A DNA stretch of 15,606 nucleotides. Origin: CAZJBP01 sp964544115 (GTDB taxonomy: Bacteria; Verrucomicrobiota; Kiritimatiellia; UBA8416; JADHWI01). Below, in pieces: positions 1 to 7,740 of this stretch; within the stretch, counting starts at the first letter, position 1, and the number at the start of each line of letters is the position of its first letter. The stretch covers positions 1 through 15,606 of the forward strand of contig CAZJBP010000088.1 of assembly GCA_964544115.1 (NCBI GenBank). The letters are read 5' to 3'. A program made the position numbers and the translations under genes. The notes under the pieces are model-generated. The model was not told the origin of the DNA and did not search any database. It saw only the letters and a program-made list of their open reading frames with translations.

Positions 1-1652
<1,652 letters not shown>

Positions 1653-1822
1653 CGGGGCCTGTCTGAAGACAATCTGCCGGCCCACCCCCAGGAATGTGGC
1701 GGGCGGGAGACGCATGGCCGGCGACCGGGGCGCTCCGCGGTCACGCTCTGGACTGTCGCGGCGTTCGGGTGACGACGCGAACCCGCAGCGCTTTCCCCGA
1801 GTCGCCAGCCGTGCGAGGGTTG

Positions 1823-2113
1823 CTACTCTTTGCAGGATCCGTCCTGCAAACGGTCGCGATCCTGGTCGCGGTCTCGCGCCTGATCACCGGCCTCGATGCA
1901 GCAGGAGCCATCGCGAGCCCGGTCGCGGTCCCGACCGCCCCGGTCGCGGTCCCGACCGCGCTGCTGCAGTCGATCGGCCCCCGGGGCGGTCTTCTCGCCG
2001 CGCCACTGGTTGCGGTGGTTCTCGCGGTTCTGGTCCCCCTCGGCCCGCGCCGCGGCCACCAGTCCGCACACCAGCGTTGTCGCCAATACCACCATGATGC
2101 CTGTCCGTTTCAT
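1823..2113 (-). CDS. Small secreted Arg/Asp-repeat protein, function unknown
   Basis: Predicted 96-residue protein of no family I recognise. The start at 2113 is chosen because AAGGAG lies 8 bases upstream on the minus strand and the first residues form a signal peptide: MKRTG, a hydrophobic core MVVLATTLVCGLVAA, then AARA-EG as a plausible signal peptidase site after residue 24. The mature part is strongly hydrophilic and dominated by alternating Arg and Asp. A seven-residue unit GRDRDRG occurs twice in tandem, encoded by a 21-base DNA repeat (copies start near 1921 and 1942), and RDRDQDRDR follows. The motif DGSC occurs twice (DGSCC and DGSCK at the C-terminus), so there are three Cys in the mature part. 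It is transcribed convergently towards clpB and divergently from the sigma-factor unit. The low-complexity, GC-rich repeat could be a chance open frame, but the ribosome site and signal peptide argue for a real gene. Confidence 0.62.
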   Translation of the reverse strand: MKRTGIMVVLATTLVCGLVAAARAEGDQNRENHRNQWRGEKTAPGADRLQQRGRDRDRGGRDRDRARDGSCCIEAGDQARDRDQDRDRLQDGSCKE

Positions 2114-2220
2114 CGTCTGATCTCCTTGCTTCTTGCTTCCGCCGGGTTCCCGGTTGCTGCACGCCTCGTACCTCGATGGCGCTGCTATCAACCTGTGTAC
2201 ACCGCTGCCGAGGGAAAGGT

Positions 2221-2239
2221 CACAGGTCGCGTTTCTTCT
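2221..2239 (+). repeat. Left copy of 19-bp flanking direct repeat
   Basis: CACAGGTCGCGTTTCTTCT, identical to 2613-2631 and 392 bases away in the same orientation. If the element ends are TGTCG/CGACA, 16 bases of this repeat (2223-2238) are flank and would be the target duplication or recombination core. Confidence 0.85.
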
Positions 2240-2245
2240 GTCGCG

Positions 2246-2326
2246 GTGCGATCAAACCTTCCGCCTGTGCGTTGAACCTTCCGCAGGTGTGCGATGAAGC
2301 TTCCATGGCGTGCGTTGATCCTTCCG
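2246..2326 (+). repeat. Left array of four ~21-bp repeats
   Basis: Four units with consensus GTGCGTTGAACCTTCCG start at 2246, 2267, 2289 and 2310. The second matches the consensus exactly. The others read GTGCGATCAAACCTTCCG, GTGCGATGAAGCTTCC and GTGCGTTGATCCTTCCG. The spacing is two helical turns, so all copies face the same side of the DNA, as expected for cooperative protein binding. Confidence 0.85.
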
Positions 2327-2546
2327 CTCGTCAGAGGGCCGTCAGCGACCTTCCAGAGTGGTTGTCTTGGGTGGCAGAGACATCCTGTTGGCGTCCCGTC
2401 ACCGCGTCTGGGATTCGCAGTCGGAACGTGCCAGGCAGCATTCGATGGACTTACCCCCGACGCCGGCTGGACATCTGCGGCCATGGCACATCGCCCGCCG
2501 ATAACCTGCAGTGCGGTCTCAGATAGGCCGGATAGGCCCGAGTTCA

Positions 2547-2606
2547 CGGAAGGTTCAACGCACGGGCCGGAAGGTTCAACGCACAAAATCGGAAGGTTTG
2601 CGTGCA
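2547..2606 (-). repeat. Right array of three inverted ~21-bp repeats
   Basis: On the minus strand GTGCGTTGAACCTTCCG occurs exactly at 2563-2547 and 2584-2568, and a diverged copy lies at 2606-2590. Spacing is 21 and 22 bases. The array points towards the left array (2246-2326), making an inverted arrangement with about 220 bases between. Confidence 0.85.
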
Positions 2607-2612
2607 ACACGA

Positions 2613-2631
2613 CACAGGTCGCGTTTCTTCT
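2613..2631 (+). repeat. Right copy of 19-bp flanking direct repeat
   Basis: CACAGGTCGCGTTTCTTCT, identical to 2221-2239. The 16 bases from 2615 adjoin the CGACA terminus of the element. Confidence 0.85.
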
Positions 2632-2744
2632 CGCCTGCCGTGACCGGCTGACTAACATAGGAGCCACGTGTGGCCAGCGGTGGTCTGTGCGGTGACTTTT
2701 GAGCGCCGAGCGGTGTACAGCATCTAGGGACGGGAACGACGAGG

Positions 2745-3332
2745 ATGGAGTTGAGCGACGGAGCCCTTGTGGAAGATTGCCTGGCGGGGCGGCGCGAGGC
2801 CTTCACGGAACTGGTTCGTCGCCACCAGGGCAGAGTCTTCAACTTGGTGCATCGTATGGCCAACGACCGTAGCGAGGCAGCGGATATCACGCAGGACGCC
2901 TTTGTGCGGGCCTACGAGAAGCTCAGGCTCTACCGACCGGGAGGCTCGTTCCGCAACTGGGTCATGGCCATTGCGATCAACCTGGCGAAGAACCGGTTTC
3001 GAAGCCAGGCGCGGCGTCGCCAGGCAGAGACGCGGCATGCGGCGCTGCGCGAGTCGGAATCCGAGCCGGCAGCGGCCCCGGATCCGAGGTGTGAGGAGTT
3101 GGACGTGGCGCTGCGCGAACTGCCGCCCAAATGGCGTGTGCCGCTGGTGCTGAAGTACATGGAGGGGCTCTCGTACGAGGAAATCGCCTCTGTGTTGAAG
3201 ATCGGCGTCGGAGCGGCCAAGATGCGCGTCTTGCGTGGCAGGAGCCGGCTACTGGCCGTCGTCGAGCGTACCGAGCACGTGGCGGCGTCCGAGGGTGCGT
3301 CGCACGGTGTACCGGAGGCGGATACGGCATGA
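2745..3332 (+). CDS. ECF-type RNA polymerase sigma factor
   Basis: Group 4 sigma factor of 195 residues that directs RNA polymerase to a small set of promoters. Region 2 spans about residues 10-85 (FTELVRRHQGRVFNLVHRM, then the -10-binding DITQDAFVRAYEKLRLYR and FRNWVMAIAINLAKNRFR). A charged linker rich in Glu and Ala covers 95-115. Region 4 spans about 118-172, with helix-turn-helix LSYEEIASVLKIGVGAAKMRV binding the -35 element. The RpoE/CarQ-like pattern LPPKWRVPLVLKYMEGLSYEEIA is clear. The start codon ATG has GACGAGG close upstream. The stop overlaps the ATG of the next gene (ATGA at 3329-3332), so the two products are probably made in fixed ratio, as is usual for a sigma/anti-sigma pair. 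Its own promoter and target regulon cannot be read from here; autoregulation of 2745-5721 is a fair guess. Confidence 0.95.
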   Translation: MELSDGALVEDCLAGRREAFTELVRRHQGRVFNLVHRMANDRSEAADITQDAFVRAYEKLRLYRPGGSFRNWVMAIAINLAKNRFRSQARRRQAETRHAALRESESEPAAAPDPRCEELDVALRELPPKWRVPLVLKYMEGLSYEEIASVLKIGVGAAKMRVLRGRSRLLAVVERTEHVAASEGASHGVPEADTA

Positions 3333-3835
3333 TCGAACAGAGAGACTTCGAAGATAGGCTGGCGGGCCTTCGCCGGGTCGAGCCCCCGGCGGACCTGGAG
3401 GCGCGCATCATGCGGGCGTTGCCGCATCGTCCCGACGCATCGTGGCCGACGCGGCTGCTGGCATGGCGTTCGGCCGACCGGCCGGTGTGGATCGTACCGG
3501 CCTATGCCGCTGCGGTCGTGCTGCTACTCGCCGCGGTTCTGACGGCCCCAATGCTTCACCGACGGGGGGATCGCCAGGTCCGGGTCCTGTTCGAACTGCG
3601 CGCCCCCGCCGCCCGCTCCGTTGAGCTGCTGGGGTCGTTCAACGCCTGGCAAACGGGAGCCATCCGCCTGGAGGGCCCTGACGGCAGCGGGCATTGGACC
3701 ACCACGCTGGAGCTGCCGGCGGGGCGCCACGAGTATATCTTCCTGGTTGATGGGCGCCAGTGGGTGGCCGACCCGAGGGCCGGAGTCCGGCGGCCTGACG
3801 GGTTTGGGCACGAAAACGCGGTGATCGAAATATGA
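3329..3835 (+). CDS. Membrane protein with C-terminal AMPK/CBM48-type glycan-binding domain; candidate anti-sigma factor
   Basis: 168 residues. The N-terminal 50 residues are charged and helical (RDFEDRLAGLRRVEPPADLEARIMRAL) and predicted cytoplasmic. One membrane segment follows at about 52-74 (VWIVPAYAAAVVLLLAAVL). Residues 85-168 match the early-set glycogen-recognition domain of AMPK beta subunits and isoamylase N-termini: VLFELRAPAARSVELLGSFNAW, a loop, GHWTTTLELPAGRHEYIFLVDG and W-ADP. The conserved aromatic and turn residues are present (F104-N105-x-W107, W123, Y136, D141-G142). The zinc-binding H-x3-C-x2-C motif of ZAS-type anti-sigma factors is absent; no Cys at all is seen. Its place, overlapping the sigma gene by ATGA and the next gene by ATGA, suggests a membrane-bound regulator of the ECF factor whose sensor domain faces the periplasm. 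The CBM48 call is firm on motif grounds; the anti-sigma role is inference from position, size and topology. Confidence 0.8.
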   Translation: MIEQRDFEDRLAGLRRVEPPADLEARIMRALPHRPDASWPTRLLAWRSADRPVWIVPAYAAAVVLLLAAVLTAPMLHRRGDRQVRVLFELRAPAARSVELLGSFNAWQTGAIRLEGPDGSGHWTTTLELPAGRHEYIFLVDGRQWVADPRAGVRRPDGFGHENAVIEI

Positions 3836-3852
3836 CGAGAGGGAGAGTTGCC

Positions 3853-4773
3853 ATGAGGATGGTTGGATGGAGACATTCCGCCGCGTCGCTCGCCCTGTCT
3901 GCCGCGCTGCTTGCAGCGCCGGGGTCGGTCTGGGCGGACGGCGACTGGGCCGACGTCGAGTCGGCCGCCGTGTCGTCGGGGCTGAGCGCGCGCGCGGTGC
4001 ACCGGTTCCTCGAACGCTGCCGTGAACACCGCATGTCCGTAGATGACGGGGCGGAGATTGTGCGCCCGCTTCAGGCCGGCGTCCGTGAGGGGCTACCGGC
4101 CGAGGCGCTGCTGGAGAAGGCGCAGGAGGGAGTGACCAAGGGGATGTCGGCGGCCGTCGTGGCGGCGGCCGTCGAGCGCCGCCGGGTTTGCCTGGCTGAG
4201 GCCCAGGCGCTTGCGGCGCATAGCGTGCCGGCGGAATCGGCCGGCAGAAGCGGCGAGGTGGTGAGCGCCCTGGGACTTGCCATCGAGAGCGGTCTGGCCC
4301 CGGAGGCGGCTGCGGCCTTGCTCGCGCATGCGGGCGGCCGGAGTGCAAAGCAGTTGGTCTGGGTGGCTGAAGCGGGAGAGGCGCTGGTTCTCAGCGGATT
4401 CTCCGCCGAGGACGTCGGTGCCCTGATGATCGACTACCTGCAGCGCGACCTTGGACGGTCGGAAACGCTCCGTGCCGTGCGCTATGCCTGCGACCAGCGC
4501 CACGAAGGCGCCCAGTTGCGGGATGTCCGCCGCGGGTTGTGGGGCAAAGGCGCAGGCGAAGCCTACGGCAACACCTACGGCGCGGGGCCGCGCTCCGCGG
4601 CGGACGGTGCCGGCAGTCGCGCGGGCGCGTCCCCGGGCCAGGTCTCGGCCGGCGGCAACATCGGGTCCGAAGGTTCCGGATCCGCCGGGAGTGGGGAGGG
4701 AGCGTCGGGAACGCAGGGCTCTGGCCTGGGCGGAACCGGGCAGGAAGGCCGCGGCTCGCAGTCAAGCCATTAG
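3853..4773 (+). CDS. Secreted alanine-rich helical-repeat protein with Gly/Ser-rich tail, function unknown
   Basis: Not recognised. I prefer the ATG at 3853 (306 residues) because GGGAGAG lies just upstream and it gives a clean signal peptide (MRMVGWRHSAASLALSAALLAAP, cleavage after VWA at residue 28). An upstream in-frame ATG at 3832, overlapping the previous stop as ATGA, would add seven residues. The mature protein is Ala-rich and helical. It carries five copies of a short motif of the form x-G-[LMF]-[SPA]-[AP]-x-x-[ALV], near residues 42, 79, 96, 146 and 181 (SGLSARAV, EGLPAEAL, KGMSAAVV, SGLAPEAA, SGFSAEDV), suggesting repeated short helix pairs. From about residue 233 the chain is a disordered Gly/Ser/Ala tail of some 70 residues. 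It is third in the sigma-factor unit and is followed after 18 bases by the barrel gene. A periplasmic role is likely. Confidence 0.72.
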   Translation: MRMVGWRHSAASLALSAALLAAPGSVWADGDWADVESAAVSSGLSARAVHRFLERCREHRMSVDDGAEIVRPLQAGVREGLPAEALLEKAQEGVTKGMSAAVVAAAVERRRVCLAEAQALAAHSVPAESAGRSGEVVSALGLAIESGLAPEAAAALLAHAGGRSAKQLVWVAEAGEALVLSGFSAEDVGALMIDYLQRDLGRSETLRAVRYACDQRHEGAQLRDVRRGLWGKGAGEAYGNTYGAGPRSAADGAGSRAGASPGQVSAGGNIGSEGSGSAGSGEGASGTQGSGLGGTGQEGRGSQSSH

Positions 4774-4791
4774 CTGCGTTGATACCCCAAC

Positions 4792-5721
4792 ATGAGAACT
4801 CCAAAAACCCTCGTGGTCCTGTGCGCGGCCTTCGCCAGCGCGGCGGGGGCCGCCCGCGCGCAACTGCCCACGGGTCATCTTCTGGCCGCAGCCGTCGGCA
4901 GCGAAGCGGGCTATACGTCAAACCGCCTTGGCGACTCCGACGGACGAGGAAGCGGGTTCGTCTCCACCTGGCCCGAGCTCCGCTATGCGGGTCTCCTGGC
5001 CGGCAACTGGGAGCTCGGAGCCCGGGCCGCGTACTGGCGGCGTGAATTCCTCGCCTCGGACGCATCGTTCGAGGACGAGCTCGACGGGGGGCTGAGTTCG
5101 CTCGCCACGCACGGCTGGCTGCGGGTGAGTGTCGCGGCGGACGCAGGACGGTTCCGTAACGGCGATGACCCATCCGACGACAACCGGTGGGCGCGCCTGA
5201 GCCCGTCGGCCTGGTGCGTGGACCAAGCCGGTCGCGAGCTCGGCCTCCGTGCGCGCGTGATCTACAAGCAGTATGACAGCCTCCAGACGTGGAGCGGCCG
5301 CGATGAGGACGCGGTTGTCTGGCGGGTCACCCCCAACCTAAGTTGGCCGTGCTCCGAGCACCTCCTGGCTTGGGTCGAAGCCTACGTGGAAGGGGCATCG
5401 TCGAACGAAGGGGAGGATGAGTACGATGGCGTGGGCGCGCGTGTGGGTGCCATCTGGACGCCCCGCCCGAAGTGGCGTGTCGAGGCCAACCTGGGAGCCG
5501 GCCGCCAAACCTATGACAACGTCGGCGATAGCGAGGAGAATACCTGGTTGGCCGCGGCCCGAACGCGCTACCGCTGGAACCCATGGGTGGACCTGTTCGC
5601 GGCCGGAAACGTTGAGTCGTGGAACGACCGCGACGGCGAAGCCGGCGACGAGTGGCAGGTGCGCTGCGGCATGGAACTGACCTTTGAGCGCGAACTCTCC
5701 GGCGTTGCGCAACGCAGATAG
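4792..5721 (+). CDS. Predicted outer-membrane beta-barrel protein
   Basis: 309 residues. Residues 1-23 are a signal peptide (KTLVVLCAAFASAAGAARA, cleaved before QLPTG). The rest alternates short amphipathic strands with acidic Gly/Asp-rich loops, many strands ending in aromatic residues: WELGARAAYWRREFL, HGWLRVSVAADAGRF, ELGLRARVIYKQYDS, HLLAWVEAYVEGAS, WRVEANLGAGRQTYD, NTWLAAARTRYRWN and PWVDLFAAGNVESW. About twelve to fourteen strands can be guessed, in keeping with a 12- or 14-strand pore or scaffold. The final strand (VRCGMELTFE) is followed by nine residues, so the usual terminal aromatic is not at the very end. I cannot assign a substrate. It is the last gene of the 2745-5721 unit, 18 bases after the secreted protein, and no clear ribosome site precedes it. 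Fold class is fairly sure; function is unknown. Confidence 0.75.
   Translation: MRTPKTLVVLCAAFASAAGAARAQLPTGHLLAAAVGSEAGYTSNRLGDSDGRGSGFVSTWPELRYAGLLAGNWELGARAAYWRREFLASDASFEDELDGGLSSLATHGWLRVSVAADAGRFRNGDDPSDDNRWARLSPSAWCVDQAGRELGLRARVIYKQYDSLQTWSGRDEDAVVWRVTPNLSWPCSEHLLAWVEAYVEGASSNEGEDEYDGVGARVGAIWTPRPKWRVEANLGAGRQTYDNVGDSEENTWLAAARTRYRWNPWVDLFAAGNVESWNDRDGEAGDEWQVRCGMELTFERELSGVAQRR
5702..5715. other. 14-bp perfect palindrome at the end of the barrel gene
   Basis: GCGTTGCGCAACGC is fully self-complementary. It spans the last codons of the barrel gene, 75 bases upstream of the metXW start. It could be a regulator half-site pair or part of a terminator, but has no U-tract and may be chance in GC-rich coding DNA. 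Confidence 0.25.
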
Positions 5722-5789
5722 ACGGACCTGTGCACCGCGCCCTTTGCTCTTGCGAGGGGCATGCGCGGGGGACATAGTAACCCGTTGCC

Positions 5790-7694
5790 GTGAATGAAAC
5801 CGCAGTCCATCCCAGCAGTGTCGGGCAGGTGCAGACGCGCATCGCGCGGATCGACCTGCCTCCGGAAGGGTTCCGCCTGTCCTCCGGCGCCTTCCTGCCG
5901 GAGCTGCAGGTCGCGTACGAGACCTACGGCGCGCTCTCCGAGAACCGGGACAACGTCATCTACATCTGCCACGCACTGACCGGTGACGCGCACGCCGCCG
6001 GCACGCACGGCCCGGGCGAGACAACGGGCTGGTGGGATGACATGATCGGGCCCGGGAAGGGCATAGACACCCGGTACTACCACGTCGTCTGCGGCAACAT
6101 CCTCGGCGGTTGCAAGGGCACGACCGGTCCTTCCTCCACCGACCCGCGCACCGGCCGCCCCTACGGCTCGACGTTCCCCGCCATCACCCTCGCGGACATT
6201 GTCGAGGTGCACGCGCGGCTGCTCCAGCACCTCGGCATCGAGCGGCTGGCGGCGGTCATCGGGGGCTCGCTCGGCGGCATGCAGGCGCTGGAGTGGACCG
6301 TGCGGTATCCGGAGCGCATCGACCGCTGCATCTGCATCGCCTCGGCCACGCATCTGTCTACCCAGGCGCTGGCGTTTGACATTGTCGGGCGCAAGGCCAT
6401 CACCTCGGACCCGGACTGGCAGGGCGGCGATTACTATGATACGGGACGCGCGCCCAACCGCGGGCTGGCCCAGGCGCGCCGCATCGGCCACATCACGTAC
6501 CTGTCGCCGGAAATGATGGAGCTCAAGTTCGGCCGCGAGCGCCGCCCCCGCGAGGGCGTCGCCGACCGACCCGACTTCACGTCCGATTTCGAGGTGGAGA
6601 GCTACCTGGATCACCAGGGCGAAAAGTTCCTCAAGCGGTTCGATGCCAACTCCTACCTCTGCATCACCCGGGCCATGGACGAGTATGACCTGGCCGCCGG
6701 CCGCGGCGGCCTCGAGGCCGCCCTGCGCGGGGTCCGCTCGAAAGTGCTGGTGGTGGCGCTGAGCTCGGACTGGCTGTTTCCGCCCGAGCAGTCCCTGGAA
6801 CTGGCCACGGCGCTGCTGCGCACGGGCCGACCGGTGTCGTACTGCATGCTGCACGCGCCGCACGGCCATGACGCCTTCCTGGTGGATATCGAGTACCTCT
6901 CCGAGGTTCTGCGCGCCTTCCTGCCGTGGGTGACGCCGACGGCGCATATTCGCCAGCGCGCCGCGGGCGCGCCGCCGCGGCCGCAGCCGTCGTGGAAGCA
7001 GCGCGAAGACGATCCCGGGGAGAACCCGGCGGAACGCCGTTTGCGGCAGGAGGAATCCAAGCGCCTGCTCGACATGATCGCCCCCGGCTCCCGCGTGCTG
7101 GACCTGGGCTGCGGCGATGGACGCCTGCTGTCGCTGTTGGTCGAGCAGCGCGCCGCCACCGGCCTGGGGGCCGACATCGACATTCACCACGTGATCGACG
7201 CGCTGGACCGCGGGCTCGACGTGTTCCAGATGGACATCGACGAGCTGCTGGCCGAGCTGCCCGACAATGCGTACGACTACGCCATTCTCAGCGAGACGCT
7301 GCAGGTCGTGCTGCGCCCGCGGGAAGTGCTCCGGGCCATGCTGCGCGTGGCGCGCGAAGGCATCGTCACGTTCCCGAACTTCGGCAAGTGGAGCCTGAGG
7401 CTGCAACTGGCGTTCCGGGGCCGCATGCCCAAGGACCCGACCCTGCCGTACGAGTGGCACGACACGCCCAACATCCACCTGTTTACCCTGACGGACTTCG
7501 CGCACCTGTGCCGGGACGAGGGCGTGGCCATGACCGGGCTGTCGTGCATCGGCCGCGGCCGGCTGGGGGCGCTGCTCGTGCGGATGAAGTGGTGCAACCT
7601 CGGCGCCGACCGCGTGCTGGCCAAGGTGTCCCGCACCGGTTCGTTGTCGGACGACGTGAAGTGTCCCGCGTGCCGGTCGATACTGGAGTCATAG
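5790..7694 (+). CDS. metXW: Homoserine O-acyltransferase fused to MetW (MetX-MetW)
   Basis: 634-residue bifunctional protein of methionine synthesis. Residues about 15-385 are the alpha/beta-hydrolase MetX, which acylates L-homoserine from an acyl-CoA. The nucleophile elbow is GGSLGG with Ser160, the acidic residue is Asp327 in SSDWLFPPEQS, and the catalytic His360 lies in PHGHDAFL; family signature GPSSTDPRTGRPYG is present. A Pro/Arg linker (AAGAPPRPQPSWKQRED) leads to MetW from about 412: SAM-fold motif VLDLGCGDG (436-444), then NAYDYAILSETLQVVLRPREVL and FPNFGKWSLRLQLAFRGRMP. MetX and MetW are usually separate adjacent genes, and MetW is thought to support MetX activity. A GTG start is used because an in-frame stop lies at 5778; no strong ribosome site is seen. 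The C-terminal KCPACRS adds a CxxC not typical of MetW. Acetyl versus succinyl donor cannot be told from sequence alone. Confidence 0.95.
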   Translation: MNETAVHPSSVGQVQTRIARIDLPPEGFRLSSGAFLPELQVAYETYGALSENRDNVIYICHALTGDAHAAGTHGPGETTGWWDDMIGPGKGIDTRYYHVVCGNILGGCKGTTGPSSTDPRTGRPYGSTFPAITLADIVEVHARLLQHLGIERLAAVIGGSLGGMQALEWTVRYPERIDRCICIASATHLSTQALAFDIVGRKAITSDPDWQGGDYYDTGRAPNRGLAQARRIGHITYLSPEMMELKFGRERRPREGVADRPDFTSDFEVESYLDHQGEKFLKRFDANSYLCITRAMDEYDLAAGRGGLEAALRGVRSKVLVVALSSDWLFPPEQSLELATALLRTGRPVSYCMLHAPHGHDAFLVDIEYLSEVLRAFLPWVTPTAHIRQRAAGAPPRPQPSWKQREDDPGENPAERRLRQEESKRLLDMIAPGSRVLDLGCGDGRLLSLLVEQRAATGLGADIDIHHVIDALDRGLDVFQMDIDELLAELPDNAYDYAILSETLQVVLRPREVLRAMLRVAREGIVTFPNFGKWSLRLQLAFRGRMPKDPTLPYEWHDTPNIHLFTLTDFAHLCRDEGVAMTGLSCIGRGRLGALLVRMKWCNLGADRVLAKVSRTGSLSDDVKCPACRSILES

Positions 7695-7713
7695 GTGGGG
7701 AGTCGACAGGGAG

Positions 7714-7733
7714 GGCGGCAGTCCCCTGCCGCC
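7714..7733 (+). promoter_or_regulatory. Hairpin in the leader just before the serine acetyltransferase start
   Basis: GGCGGCAG and CTGCCGCC form a perfect 8-bp stem around a TCCC loop and end seven bases before the ATG at 7741. The only purine-rich ribosome-site candidate (GGGAGG, 7710-7715) runs into the base of the stem, so folding should affect initiation. There is no U-tract, so it is not a typical terminator. It may control translation between the metXW and cysE cistrons. Confidence 0.5.
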
Positions 7734-7740
7734 GCGTGAT

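Larger units (their letters stand above)
2239..2614. mobile_element. 376-bp non-autonomous transposon-like element with phased subterminal repeats
   Basis: The left end begins TGTCG and the right end finishes CGACA. Read inward, the two terminal 25 bases match at 20 positions, with AAACCTTCCG in the same place at both ends. Subterminal copies of GTGCGTTGAACCTTCCG follow: four on the left on the + strand and three on the right on the minus strand, at 20-22 base intervals. A 16-bp direct repeat, CAGGTCGCGTTTCTTC, abuts both ends exactly (2223-2238 and 2615-2630). No transposase is encoded, so it would have to be moved in trans. Arrays of about 22-bp transposase-binding sites at both ends are typical of Tn7-like and Mu-like elements, but those duplicate 5 bp of target, not 16. 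It could instead be a product of site-specific recombination or a regulatory repeat structure. The geometry is seen; the mobility is inferred. Confidence 0.55.
2114..2744. other. 631-bp non-coding region between divergent genes
   Basis: No convincing gene. Open frames here on both strands (up to about 160 codons) share no recognisable protein feature and run across repeat arrays. The region holds the 5' leader of the small minus-strand gene (2114-2238), the 376-bp inverted-repeat element (2239-2614) and the leader of the ECF sigma gene (2615-2744). Promoters for the two divergent genes must lie here, but I see no good -35/-10 pair that I would place with confidence. Confidence 0.7.

Noticed and set aside
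1853..1964. Non-coding GC-rich repeat array or CRISPR
   Set aside because: The 21-bp period equals seven codons and is in frame with a minus-strand gene that has a ribosome site and signal peptide, so it is better read as coding repeat.
2246..2606. Replication-origin iterons
   Set aside because: The inverted arrangement, end repeats and flanking direct repeats fit a mobile element better, and no replication initiator gene or AT-rich stretch lies nearby.
2176..2695. Overlapping open frames of 100-160 codons on both strands
   Set aside because: They run through the repeat arrays of the 376-bp element, have no start context or protein features, and disagree with each other.
5722..5789. SAM riboswitch before metXW
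   Set aside because: Only 68 bases separate the genes, and I see no conserved SAM-aptamer core or terminator stem there.
5568..7505. 645-codon open frame on the minus strand opposite metXW
   Set aside because: Shadow frame: rich in Arg, Ala, Val and Gln with no family features, while the + strand holds two complete enzyme domains.
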